From: Microplitis mediator
Taxonomy: Eukaryota; Arthropoda; Insecta; Hymenoptera; Braconidae
Direction of reading: 5' to 3'
NCBI RefSeq assembly: GCF_029852145.1
Contig: NC_079976.1
Coordinates: 19,494,617 to 19,558,616 of the forward strand
DNA: 64,000 bases
Of the stretch, positions 1 to 10,809 are shown piece by piece. A program made the position numbers and the translations under genes. Each line of letters opens with the position of its first letter. The stretch's first letter is position 1. The notes beneath the pieces were generated by a model. That model did not search any database. It was not told the DNA's origin and saw only the letters and a list, made by a program, of their open reading frames with translations.

Positions 1-90
1 GTCTTATTGAGAAGGTTATTTGCATGTTTGCATGTTTAGGTTTCCACTATATTTAAATGGTGGTGGTTTTTTTTTCTTTTTTTAGATTTA

Positions 91-1680
91 TTGAAATTTA
101 AATTAGATTTTTTATATTATATATTAAAATTGGGCCTCTCATGGAACTGTCAAAAAGATGTTCTCACGTTTACTGGCAGGACTTCTCAGACTCTCAGCAT
201 CACTGAACGCACCATTACCTTAGAGGCGGCTCAATCATTTGACACTTTGGGCTTAATCTCACCAGTAATCGTCAAAGCAAAAATTCTCATCCAGGACCTT
301 TGGCTTCAAAAGGTCGACTGGGACGATGCACTCTCCCTAATCGCTCCCTGCCAAAGAAAAAATCGCTTCCAGCAAGCGATTTTTAATCGCTAACTGCTAA
401 AGAAAAAATCGCTAGCAGCTAGCGAAATAATCGCTTGCAGCTAACGATTAAAAATCGCTAGCTGCTAAAGAAAAAATCGCTAGCTGCTAGCGAAATAATC
501 GCTTGCAGCTAACGATTAAAAATCGCTAGCTGCTAAAGAAACAAATCGCTAGCAGCTAGCGATTATTTTTTTCAGTGTAAATTCATCAAGCGTCGAGATT
601 CACGGGTGTTCTGATGCCTCTCAAGCTGCAATGTCTGCAGTAAAATATCTCAGAGTTTGTCAACCTGGCGAACAGGCTCTCATCTCTCTCATTTGTTCTA
701 AAACCAAGGTCTCACCACTCAAACGGCTTACTATTTCTCATCTTGAACTCTCAGCTGCATTATTGCTCTTAAAACTTGCATCTCATGTCTCAACACCGCT
801 TCAAATATCTCATGTTCCGACCTATCTGTAGACTGACTCATCTCCAACACTTGCTTGGGTCACCAGTGAACCTACAAGATGGAAAGAATTCGTCAAAAAT
901 CGAGTTGAAGTGATTCAGCAACATTCTCCAGAAGCTCAATGGAGATACATCTCAGAAGTGACTGTGAAACAAACTTCAAGGGTGCTGATATCACTTTCAA
1001 GCAACTTCTCATCGGCGCTCTCAAAGAATCATCTCATCTACAGCAGCATCTCGCCAATGACGGAACTCAGTGGATATTTAATCCACCTGGGGCTCCAACT
1101 ATGGGTGGAAAATGGAAAGTTGCCGTAAAATCAACTAAGTATCATCTTCAGAGAACCATCGCTGATACGCTTCTTACCTATGAAAATTTCTCAACGTTTC
1201 TCATTCAAGTCGAAGCAGTTCTCAATTCTCATCCACTCAGCGCACTCTCAGAGGATCATGACGATCTGACTGCTCTCACACCCGGACATTTCATTCGTGG
1301 TGCTGCTATCAACACCATTCCGGAACCTAATCTCACATCAATCTCATCATCAAGGCTCTCACATCTGCAGCATATCCAAGAACGCTTGCAGCATTTCTGG
1401 GATCGGTGGTCTGCAAAATGCTTACAACTTCATCAGTTCATCTCAACATGGAATACATCCCATCACAATATAACAGTTGGATCACTTGTATTGCTCTAAG
1501 ACGAGTGGTACCCACTAACAAAATGGCCGCTCGCTCGTGTCATCCAATTGAATCCTGACGCAGATGGTCTCACCAGAGTTGTTACTCTCAAGACATCGTC
1601 ATCCACTCTCAAACGACCAATCAGCAAACTCGTTCTATTGCCAATCTCATCATTGACGAAAGATTTTCATGAATCATCTA
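91..1680 (+). pseudogene. BEL/Pao retrotransposon pol remnant (BEL-A)
   Basis: Three collinear pieces of a BEL/Pao polyprotein read on this strand. About 140-345 encodes the region after the reverse transcriptase (GLISPVIVKAKILIQDLWL, typical of Pao pol). About 583-957 encodes the RNase H-like part (EIHGCSDASQ, LICSKTKVSPLKRL, HVPTYL then TDSSPTLAW); the Trp between them is a TAG stop at 829-831. At about 955 the frame jumps directly into the integrase core (SDCETNF..., FNPPGAPTMGGKWK) and the DUF5641-like tail (VGSLVLL), so several hundred codons, including the integrase zinc-binding part and first Asp, are deleted. A second stop lies at 1497-1499, after which homology (KWPLARVIQLNP) continues to about 1680. 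Gag, protease and RT catalytic core are absent. The words CTCA/TCTC are conspicuously frequent throughout. Dead element. Confidence 0.88.
350..575. repeat. 68-bp tandem array of AATCGCTAGCAGCTAGCGATT-type palindromes
   Basis: The landmark TGCTAA recurs at 395, 463 and 531, giving an exact 68-bp period for about three units. Each unit is built of near-perfect palindromes around CGCTAGCAGCTAGCG, so each strand can fold into stacked hairpins. The array replaces a short stretch of BEL-A coding sequence and ends at TTTTTTTCAGTGTA, which resembles the terminal CTGTG-TA of MITEs elsewhere in this window, so it may be a non-autonomous DNA element that amplified internally. Confidence 0.85.
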
Positions 1681-2201
1681 ACTTCTCCAATAAGTAGGAT
1701 CGACAGTACAGTCAATTAGTTATCAATTATAGGTGGCTCCGCTAGTCGCATTCTCATCGCAATGACCGCTCGAGTGTGGATGAAGAAGACGGAAGCGCTG
1801 TCTCACTCACTCTTTTAAAGCTCTCTCTCTATCTTATTGTTATCAGTTTTCCATTGCAGACGCATCGTGCTAATTTACAAATCTCGTCTATTACAATTCA
1901 TAAAGTGCGCTCTCATTAAATAATAAGTTACATTTTGCGTGTAATAATTCAAGTTAATCATTAGTTATATTATTTGTGCTCTCATCCTTAATCTCAGTGT
2001 TATTTTAATTTAATTAGTCTCATCACGTATACCGGCATTGTTCGCGCCTCGACGCCATCTTGGCCACGTGTTGAACGGGTGTGTTAATTAAATCAATTAA
2101 ATACTAAATAACAATTAATCGTTGCTATTCTCATGCAAATAAATCTCAGTTAATGTTGAAACGAAGTTGAGGTCCACCCCCTATAGAAGGGGTGAATCAA
2201 C
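1681..2201 (+). repeat. BEL-A 3' tail / probable LTR, left part
   Basis: Sequence after the BEL-A pol end has no coding potential but keeps the CTCA word enrichment of the element (for example 1900-2000) and is therefore probably its 3' untranslated region and LTR. It contains a small hairpin CACCCCCTATAGAAGGGGTG at about 2174-2193. It is split at 2201 by the hAT element and resumes at 5288. No second LTR is present for comparison, so exact LTR ends are not known. Confidence 0.5.
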
Positions 2202-5200
2202 CAGTGTTGCCGATGGCTTGAATCTCGATTACCCTTTCCTCGAAGTCCGATTACCCGTTTTTACCAAACACTGTTACCAACTCTATTTTGAGAGCGGCAA
2301 ATATGAAAATTCATTTATAATCTTATACTCCTAAAGTATTGACAATATAAAATGAATAAAATAATTAATTATTAAATAACATTCTTTAGTGTATTTAAAA
2401 ATTTTATAATGTATATAGCAACATTTTTATAAATTTAACATTTTAAATTTTTATAAAAGTCATAACGTAACATACATAAATATAATAATATTTAAACGTC
2501 TTTTTTATCCCAAATATTAGTATTTAACATTTCTTCATTTGGTTCAAAGTTAATAATACCACTATCTTTGGATAAAAAGTTTTTAGTAATTAAAATAGAC
2601 TTTAATGTATCAGTTGATAAGTTATTTCTGTGATCAGTTTTTACATTTTTAATGTCACTGAAAATTCTCTCAACGGATACATTTGAAAATGGTAAAACTA
2701 GTAGAAAGTATATAAGTTTTTTCAGATTCTTAAAAATCAGTTCACCATTAGCTTTTTTTATATTAAAGATTTCCCTCCAATAATCTTCGGAGTCGGAATT
2801 TATGTCAATATTGAAATCAGTCAAATCCAATAACGCGTGTCGCTTCCATTCATTGTCTAACTCTTGCAGTACAATATAATTTTGTGAAACCGGGAATCTT
2901 TTTAAGACGATACTGAGCGATTTTAAAGTGTAAGCTCGTGCTTGTTTCGGTTCTAAAATATTCAAGAAGTCATACATCGGGTCGCTAAAGTCAATTTTTT
3001 TTTAATTGCACTCACTGCTTCGATATAAAAATTCAAAGATTTTTTTTTAAATTCTACAATATCTGAATTTTGAACTTTCCCATTATCAATCAAATCTTTT
3101 AAGCTTTCATGCGCTTCGAGACCAACGTAAATATTGTCTATAGATACAAACAGTCGAGGATTTTTGTGATCTAAATGAAAAATGTTGTCTTTCCTTACAT
3201 AAGCAATATCCATATAGTTTGAACAGAGATCTTTCAACATTTTCTCAATTTCAGGTTTCACTTTGTGCAATATAGGTTTCTCCGTTTGAAACATCACATT
3301 AAAATCGGTGAAAATACCTAGTGCATAACTTAAAAACTGCAAGGTAATAAAAGTAAACCGGTTATCCATTGTTTTAAGCATAGCTTGTAATGTGGGCGAT
3401 GGGTCCGTGAGGAATTGGCCTTGGAGATAGACCTGCAGAGGTGTGTACTGTTCGAGGACTTTATCAACACAACTTTTTAGTGATAGCCAACGTGTATTAC
3501 TCAGAGACAAAATTCTGTGCAGACTTACTTCAAAGTAGTCTTGGAATTCTTGTAACTCCTTAATTCTCTTCCAGCTGCGATGAAAATATGACGCCAGATT
3601 ACGAAGTAAATCTTCAGCCGAATTAGATAATTTAGAACATGCATGTGAGGCGACAAGATGGATCATGTGACAAGACCATTTGATTGTTGCAATTCCGTCA
3701 ATGTGTTTCTGTAGAAATGCAAATATGGATTTCTATTCACCAGCCATAACATTTGTAGTGTCAGAAGAGAATCCAATTAAATTACTTAAAGGTATGTTTT
3801 TTTCCATTAAAACTTTCCTCAGCAAAGTATATAGTCCTCCAGCATCACCTAATTCTGTTTCGGCTAAATCGAAAAAATTGGTTGTAATTTTTTGAGTCGA
3901 CTCATTGAAATAAATCACGGTGAAAGCACACTGTTTCATATTCTTAACGTCAGTGGATTCATCCATGATCAATGAAAAGAATGACCCAGGAATTCTAAGA
4001 TGATCACAGAAATTATTTATTAATGTTTTGGATAAGCTTTTAACCATTGCTGTGGTTTTAGTTCTTTTCATTGAAAATTTTTTTGCAATTTTGGAGTCTG
4101 GAAAAATCTTTGGAATTAGAGGCCCAAGTACATCCATCACGGAAAATGATAAACATTTACTAGCTACTGCAGAAAGTATTAGCTCCGCTCTTTTTATTTG
4201 CCTTTCTAATGGAGTTTCTTCGAGTAAACTATCAATTGCACGGTTTTTAGCAGGTTCCAACATATTTTTTATATGTCTGTCTGATTTTGAATGTCGTCTG
4301 AGACTATTCTTGTTATAACAAATTATCTCAGTTAAGCATATTTTACAAAATGCTTTGTTCTTGGCGTTATGAACTGATTTTTTTAACCACTCTTTAAACT
4401 CTGGATTTTGGAGCCAAGCATCACAGAATTTGGGAATCGCCGGTTTTTTCTTTTTCAAACGTTTTACTCCTTTTCTTTTGTTAGGTATTCGACCACTGGA
4501 TTCAAAATCACTAAGTGTATCTGAACTTTCACCCTAAAAAATGGAAGAATTTATTGATTATCAATTATACTTATTTAATATTAACTAGGAAGAGAAAGAA
4601 AATATATACCTGATTTGGTAATTCGTTTTCAATATCGTCGCCTGGATCGATGTATTCTGATGAATTGACTTGGACTTCTTGAGTTTTCTGAAAATTCAAT
4701 TTAGAATCTCGTTCAGAAGTTCATCAAACACATACAATTTATACTTTATTTATTATTAATTTATTTATTATTAATTTTTTGTCAGGTTGTATATACAAAC
4801 TAATACCTATAATATTCTTTAGAACTATTGGGATGTCGTAGCAGGATGAATAAATAATAATTTATAAATTATTGCAACAGTAATTACAAAAAAGCCGACA
4901 GAAACTTCGTGATGATATTTCAAATATATTTCTATATTTGATGTACGACATACACTGTTGTAACAAATTAGGGTGATTCTAAATGTAACTATAACGAATA
5001 TGTACGTATTTTAGAGAAAAATTTGATTGGTCAGTTGAACGTGAGAATCACTCTTCATGTTCTGGTACTGCGCAAGCGCTAGTCATGATTGTAAGCGGTA
5101 AAATATAAATTCGAATACGTAAAAAATTACTTTTCGTTTATTCTCTACTAAAAAAATATTCCATCTTAATTAAGCTGATTACCCGATTTTACCCACCAAA

Positions 5201-5279
5201 ATCTTATTACCCGCCTACTTACCCATTCGATGTCGAATTACCCGGAAAATGGGTAATTACCCGGACATTGGCAACACTG
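2202..5279 (-). mobile_element. Complete hAT DNA transposon
   Basis: The ends are perfect inverted repeats: CAGTGTTGCC at 2202-2211 and GGCAACACTG at 5270-5279. The element is flanked by the identical 8-bp sequence GAATCAAC at 2194-2201 and 5280-5287, the target-duplication length diagnostic of hAT elements. It interrupts the BEL-A tail, so it is the younger insertion. Subterminal regions carry repeated TTACCC / GGGTAA words on both sides (2231-2260, 5180-5265), candidate transposase-binding repeats. The only gene inside is the transposase on the minus strand. Confidence 0.95.
2492..4687 (-). pseudogene. hAT transposase, nearly intact, two lesions
   Basis: Coding exon 4610-4687 is bounded by an acceptor (TTTTCAG) and a donor (CAG|GTATAT); the main exon begins after the AG at 4534-4535 and runs to 2492. 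The N-terminal part has a C2H2/BED-like finger (CKICLTEIICYN...LRRHSKSDRH), followed by the catalytic region (LIMDESTDVKN), the NTRWLS segment and a C-terminal hAT dimerisation domain (LPFSNVSVERIFSDIKN). Two defects: a TAG codon at 3733-3735 in an otherwise continuous frame, and a frame change in the nine-base T run (A run on the coding strand) at 2995-3003. Upstream exons beyond 4687 were not identified. Closest in style to ZBED/SCAND3-like hAT transposases; family assignment below hAT is uncertain. Confidence 0.85.
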
Positions 5280-5287
5280 GAATCAAC

Positions 5288-5420
5288 CGTCCGTTACCCA
5301 TTTAAATTAAATGGGCCCGTGTGCTTTTTAGCATTTCTGCTAGTTATTCAGTAATTGACCCTGTATTACCCGGTTCGTAGGGACCAGGCGACCGTTTGAC
5401 CTTGATATTTATATATGTTA
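5288..5420 (+). repeat. BEL-A tail, right part after hAT insertion
   Basis: Directly continues the BEL-A 3' tail if the hAT and one copy of its 8-bp duplication are removed. Non-coding; the right boundary is not marked by a recognisable terminal repeat. Confidence 0.4.
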
Positions 5421-5659
5421 TGAAATTACATATAAAGGATCGGAATTCGTGGGGCCAGATTATATACAGATAGTACACAATAAATATGGATTATAGGTAC
5501 TTGCATGACAAGCCACAAGAATAGAATCTAATTAAATACTATGCACTAGGAGATGGAGAAGCCATAATAATAGTATTATTATACTTACCTGAGAGCTGGT
5601 GATTCACTGGTTCAGATAGAAATAAACTTACAAGCTAAGACAATTGTGATCAGAGTATC

Positions 5660-6090
5660 ACAATTGTCGGTAAAAACCACAAGCAGGTGTTGCAGGTGGA
5701 TTTCCGGGGATGCCGTCTTCCACAGGTAGGTACTGTAGGCCAGGGTGAGGATGCATCAGGTATAAACCTCTACGGGATTGCCGTATTCTACAGGCAGGTA
5801 CTGTAGGCTAGGATAGGTGTAATCAGGCTTGCACCAGGAGGATACAGCAGGTATGCACCTCCACGGGGTTTCCGTCTACTATAGGCAGGTACTGTAGGCT
5901 AGGATGTGTGTAATCAGGCTTACACGAGGACACAGCAGGTATGCACCTCTACGGGGTTTCCATCTTCTACAGGCAGGTACTGCAGGCTAGGATAGGTATA
6001 ATCAGGCTTATACAAGGAGGATGTAGCAGGTATACACCTCCACGGGGTTACCGTCTTCTACAGGCAGGTACTGGAGGCTAAGATAATCAT
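5660..6090. repeat. Minisatellite, five units of about 90 bp
   Basis: The motif GGCAGGTACTGTAGGCTAGG recurs with its TACTG at 5731, 5799, 5890, 5978 and 6069, i.e. spacings of 68, 91, 88 and 91 bp. Each unit also contains GCAGGTATGCACCTC and ACGGGGTTTCCGTCTTC. No coding potential. It lies between the presumed LTR to its right and the BEL-A tail, and may belong to the Gypsy LTR region on the minus strand. Confidence 0.85.
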
Positions 6091-6099
6091 ATCAGTCTA

Positions 6100-6465
6100 T
6101 GATTATATTATCTAAGGAAGTACTTAGATATTACCGGATTCTTGGTCGTAAACGGGTGAAAAAATTAAAATAGGGTTGAAAACGTAAACTATATTTATTA
6201 TAAAGACATAATGAAAAGTGAAAGTAAATGAATAAAAGAACTGAAGATAATCGGCGCCCAGGCATTTTTATAGATTTACGTCGGTGCTTATGCGCTGACG
6301 AGATGCGCATCCCTTTCATTAAAATAGCAAATGGAAAGGGAGTATTAAATAATAATAATAATCATTATATATGTTAACAGGTAATAGCGGTAACATATGA
6401 TAATTTTATCTCGGTGACAGTCTATTATCATGGTATGATAATGAAGTGTCATCAACCTCGTAACA
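6100..6465 (-). repeat. Gypsy-type LTR (partial or solo), minus orientation
   Basis: Read on the minus strand it begins TGTTACGAGGTTGATG at 6465, a typical Gypsy LTR start, and has a TATA-like CTATAAAAATGCCTG near 6263-6277. The same arrangement (TGTAACGAGGCTGAG start, TATATAAAGGCCTG) is found at 25740-26207, so these are related LTRs. The left end is not defined; the adjacent minisatellite may lie within the LTR. Confidence 0.6.
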
Positions 6466-6599
6466 ATGCATATAGTGTAAATAAATTATTTATTGTGGTT
6501 ATTTGCTAAATATCGTGTTAAATGTAATTATTCTCAACCCGACCAATTCACACACACCAGATCCTCTCATCCTCCTCATATAATTAATTAGTTATTAAT

Positions 6600-6990
6600 T
6601 ATTTAAACACATTGGATAGAGGGACAGCCCCAGGAAACCTCGTGAATCGGTCGATGATAGTCAGGCATTGATTAAAGCCTCTCGACGTTTTCGATGACAC
6701 TAGGTCGATATGAATGTGCTCGAATCATTCAGTTGGAGGTTCAAAACTGGCAATCGGCGATGACAGGTGTCTCTGAATCTTATTTTTCTGGCAATCGACG
6801 CGAGATTTCGCCCATTCACGGCAATCTTTATTAATCGAAGGCCAGACGTATCGTATTGGGACGAGTTTGAGCGAACCTATAATTCCGGAAGGAGCTAGTG
6901 AGTGCAGTGAATTAAACACCTTTTTTCTAAGTGGCTCTGGAACATATGGACGCAGTGTACCTGACGCAGTGTCACAATACAACCAAAAAC
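6600..6990 (-). pseudogene. Gypsy integrase fragment
   Basis: Minus-strand reading gives a Gypsy-class integrase: zinc-binding part (LRKKVFNSLHSL...YVWPSINKDCREWAKS) followed, after a TGA replacing an expected Arg codon near 6725, by the start of the catalytic core (FEHIHIDLVSS...LTIIDRFTRFPGAV). The zinc site is damaged: the second His position reads Pro and the first Cys position reads Arg (SRVDCQKNK). The frame stops at about 6602, just before the second catalytic Asp. To its left lies the Gypsy-type LTR, consistent with an internally deleted element on this strand; to its right it abuts the R1-like LINE. Confidence 0.8.
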
Positions 6991-7218
6991 TCCAAAGAGT
7001 AAGAAAAAGACGACTCCACAGAACAACGGAGAGCATTCCAGTCCCTTAAAGGGACCAGAAGAGACCGTTGCCGAGCAAGGAAAGGCTTATTACGCTGAGG
7101 CCACAGAGGGAGGCAGCACATCCTGCAGTACGGAGCTGCCGAAAGGGAAGCGTCCGTTGTCATCACCCGATGCAGAAGAAAGAAAGCAAAAGAAGACGAA
7201 GGAAAGGCAAAACGTCAT

Positions 7219-8039
7219 CTAAGAGCCCATGAAAGTTCCATTTACTATCGTTAAAGGGAAGCGAAAGAAGAAAAGACAAAAGAAGAAGGAGAAAGCTGTT
7301 GAAACAGTGGGCAGTGCAACGAAGGGACCGGAACTAGGAGGAACACCTGAAGGACCAGTGACGCAACGGACCACAACATTCAAGGAGGCCAAGCAGCTAA
7401 AGAGGTGACAACGGGCGGAGGCAGTTTTGATCAAACCAGGTGAGTCAAGATCGTCTGGGGAAGTTTTGAAAGCACTGCGCTCACAACTTTCCCCAGAGGA
7501 TCTGACAACTAGTGTTAGATCGATAAGGACAGCCAGAAAAGGTGGGCTTCTTATCGAGTTCGAGAAATCTGTCAAAGATCGCTCTGCTCTCGATAAGATC
7601 ACCGAGGCGGCTGGTGGAGTTGCTGCGGCTGGACGCTGCAACAACAGTCGACGAGGTAGGGGTGGCCTTGCGTCGGAGCATTAATGAAGGTGCGGATGAG
7701 CTTAAAATTAACATCACAAAACCCAATAAATGGGGAGCTGTCCGTGCCTTTATTGAGGCAAGATGTGAGGTCACCACTGCTTTAGAGGCCGTGGGAAAGG
7801 TCAAAGTGGGCTGGTTGGTCTGCCGTATTCACCGCGAGAACGGCTGGATCGATGCTTCCGCTGTCATGATCTTGGTCATTCGAATGGATCATGTAAGGCG
7901 GAGGTTGATCGGTCATGTCTTTGCTGGCGTTGTGGAACGGCGGACCATCAGGCCAAGACCTGCCCCAATTCACCTTGCTGCCATTTCTGTGTTGCGAAAG
8001 GGGACGGGCGATCCGTTGACCACATGATCGGTTCGAGGC
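7219..8039 (+). pseudogene. R1-like ORF1 (gag) remnant
   Basis: Lysine/glutamate-rich N-terminal stretch followed by gag-like sequence (7427-7680: LSPEDLTTSVRSIRTARKGG) and, after frame changes, three cysteine knuckles at about 7844-7980: CFRCHDLGHSNGSC, CWRCGTADHQAKTC and CCHFC. The triple-knuckle end is typical of R1/Jockey-group ORF1 proteins, which bind the element RNA. At least two frameshifts separate the pieces. The region ends just before the endonuclease. Confidence 0.75.
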
Positions 8040-8057
8040 GATGCACTTCTGGTAAAA

Positions 8058-8925
8058 ATGGCTAAAGTGCTGCAGGCTAATCTACAGCGGTGCAGGACAT
8101 CGCTTGATCTACTTCTCACGCGGGGACAAGACCGCAGAATGGATATTTTTCTGGTTTTAGAACAATACCATTCAGCGTCCAGACCAAATTGGTTCTGTGA
8201 CCCCTCGGGGACAGCGGCAGTTTGGATTCCGAACCTAGGGTCTGTTTCCGTGAGAGACAGTGAATCCAGGGTTGTGTTGTATGGCTGAGTACGCCAGCGA
8301 TCACCTTCGTGTCGTGCTTTATTACTCCCAGCGAGCCTATCACTGACTTCCGAAAGAGGGTGAATGAACTCGAAAGATTCATTCGCAATCTTGAGGGAGA
8401 AATCGTGATAGGTGGCGATTTCAATGCGAAATCCATCGATTGGGGGATGGAGTAGACCGACACGCGTGGTTCTGAGCTCTTGGATATGATGGCAAGCTTA
8501 AATCTTGTCATTGTGAATAAGGGAAACACCACAACTTTCCGAAGGGTAGGCACACGTGGGTCAATCATTGACTCCACCTTTGCTACTCAGCGAATTGCTG
8601 CTGTGATCTCAGACTGGGTTTTTTTGGAGGAGTATACTGCTAGCGATCATCAATACATCTCGTATACGGTGAACAATCTGCGGGGAAATCCTGCAATTGT
8701 GACCCAGCGATCGTTGAAGCGGACCAGATGGAACGTTTTGGCATTGAATGAGGGTGCTTTCTTGAAAGCGGTCTCGGACAGCGTTGAGGCCTTTTTGCCC
8801 GTATCGGCTGAGACGCGCGAAGATGTGGAGATGATTGTTGGCCGTACGATGAGGGCTATCGTCTCAGGCTGCGACGCTGCTATGCCTCGACATTCGGCAA
8901 GCTCACGCAGAAAACCGGTTTAATG
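8058..8925 (+). pseudogene. R1-like ORF2, endonuclease part
   Basis: Starts AKVLQANLQRCRTSLDLL, matching the LQANL(N/Q)R start of R1-type APE-like endonucleases. Frames then shift: IVIGGDFNAKSIDWG (about 8402-8445, GGDFNAKS active-site motif), and RRVGTRGSIIDSTFAT with TASDHQYISY (8540-8660, the SDH catalytic motif). Stop codons at 8286-8288 and 8454-8456 and a frameshift near 8300-8340 disable it. It would nick the genomic target for target-primed reverse transcription. Confidence 0.8.
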
Positions 8926-8962
8926 GTGGACTGATGAGATCGCGCTGCTCAGGGCTGAGTGT

Positions 8963-10809
8963 TTGCGTCCTCGGAGGCAAGCACTCAGGACGCGAAAGCG
9001 TGTTACTGGGCAGCAGAAGAGCGAAGAATACAAGACGGCGAAGAAGCGGCTGGTTATGGCGATCAAGGAGAGCAAAGGGAGATGTTGGAAGGCGGTCTGC
9101 GACGAAGTAGATGATTATCTATGGGGTATTAGCTACCAGTTTGTTACTCGAAAATGCCAGGGTCGTGACCCAATATCGCCTATGGAACCTGATGCGATGC
9201 AAGACATATTCAGTGTCCTGTTTCCGGAGCGTGAAGATCGGAACAGTCCGGTCTGGACCATATCTAATGACGAGTGTCTGCCTTGCTCAGCAGCCGAACT
9301 GCGGCGAGATGTAAAGAGTCTCAAGGGAGGCAAGGCCCCGGGCCCCGACGGTATCCCCGTTGAGGTCTATAAGGCTCTTGTCCCCCAGCATAAACAGCTG
9401 CTTTTGGGAACTTACAACTCGTGTATTTCGGTTGGCGTATTTCCTGCACGATGGAACCTGCAAAGGTTAGTCCTGTTAGACAAAGAAAAGGGTCCGCCCA
9501 TAAATCCTTCGTTCTACAGGCCACTTTGCATGCTGGACGTAAGAGAAAAAATTTTTGGATCTTTAATTAGAAATCGACTGAGAATTGAAGTTGCAGATGC
9601 CGGTGGCCTAGCGAATAATCAACATGGTTTCCGGCTGGGTCGCAGCACAATCGGTGCTATTTCGGAAGCGCTTTCATTTGCTAGAAGAGCTTGGACGGGA
9701 GACCAATCCCGGCCAGTATGCATCATGATGACGTTTGACTCCAAAAATGCATTCAATTCGGCAAGATGGCCAGATATAATGGAAGCGCTTCGGAAATTAG
9801 GTCTGTCCGGGTATCTCATTCGGATCATTGACAATTACTTACGTGACCGTTTTGTGATCTATGAGACTACTCTTGGCGAGATGATGAAGAAGCTGAGTGG
9901 AGGAGCGGCACAGGGTTCTGTCTTAGGACCGGAACTCTGGATCATCCTTTACGACGCACTTAGTAGAAGTCTACGTCTAGACCTACCGAGTGAGGTAATA
10001 CTGGAGGGGTTTGCTGACGACGTGGCTGCGCTAATCCTTACGCGCTCTTACATGAGTGCTCAAAGATTAGCGAACATAGTCACGACCACAGTGGACGCTT
10101 GATGACCATGGTTATGGCATTAGCTAAAGCAAAAACTGAGGTCATAGTACTCACAGCCCAGAGGTGGTTTCCGAGTCCTTTCCGTGCTCTCGTCATGGAT
10201 CAACACGTCAAGAGTGGAAGTTCTCTGAAATACCTTGGGGTGACGATCGATACGAAACTTAGGTTTCGCGATCAGATTGTCGGTGCAGCTAATGACGCGG
10301 CAGCGTAAATCTGGTGTGCGTCACTTAAAGTAGAAACCTATCGTTGACGACTGGCATCCGTTCAACGTAGAGGCACGCTAAGGATAGCTTGCGCTTACCG
10401 AACGGTTTTGGAAGCAGCCGTGGCGGTCATCGCGGGTGTGATTCTAATCGACCTGTTAGGGTTTGAGAGGAAGCGCATCTGGGATGCTCGTCGGGCCGGT
10501 GATGAACCGTTGGTAAGTGTTAAGGCTCGAGAACGTGAGGAAACCCTGAGACTCTGGCAAGAGCGATGGGAATCTGCGGAAACGAGACATTGGACATTCA
10601 GGCTCATTGAACGAGTCCGTGATTGGATAATCCGAAAGGAAGCGGAGGTAGATTACTATCTCTCCCAATTTCTGTCCAGTCATGGCCAGTTTAATGAGAA
10701 CTTGTATCGCATGGGGATCCGCAATGATCCTTACTGTCAAAACTGTCCGCAAGTTGTTGACTCTGCCGAGCACAGCTTCTTTTTTTGCCAGCGTTTCTTG
10801 TCAACTTGA
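8963..10809 (+). pseudogene. R1-like ORF2, reverse transcriptase and C-terminal region
   Basis: A long open stretch (8963-10102) carries RT motifs: LKGGKAPGPDGIPVEVYKAL, SFYRPLCMLDVREKIF, QHGFRLGRSTIGAI, TFDSKNAFNSARW (motif A) and GFADDVAAL (motif C; the YADD box reads FADD, as in many R1-clade elements). A frame change near 10100 leads to SLKYLGVTIDTKLRF (thumb region), another break near 10308-10400 leads to the C-terminal segment with a zinc motif NDPYCQNCPQVVDSAEHSFF. The sequence ends at the junction with BEL-C at about 10803. Non-functional. Confidence 0.88.

Larger units (their letters stand above)
7000..10803 (+). mobile_element. R1-clade LINE, decayed and 3'-truncated
   Basis: Contains ORF1-like gag, an apurinic endonuclease, reverse transcriptase and a C-terminal CCHC motif in the order and style of R1-clade non-LTR retrotransposons. 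It starts next to the Gypsy integrase remnant and ends abruptly at about 10803 inside the C-terminal region, where BEL/Pao sequence on the opposite strand begins. No poly(A) tail or target duplication is visible. The flanks are other TEs, not 28S rDNA. Confidence 0.85.

Noticed and set aside
7000..10803. R1 element as evidence for an rDNA locus
   Set aside because: No 28S sequence flanks it; both neighbours are other transposable elements.
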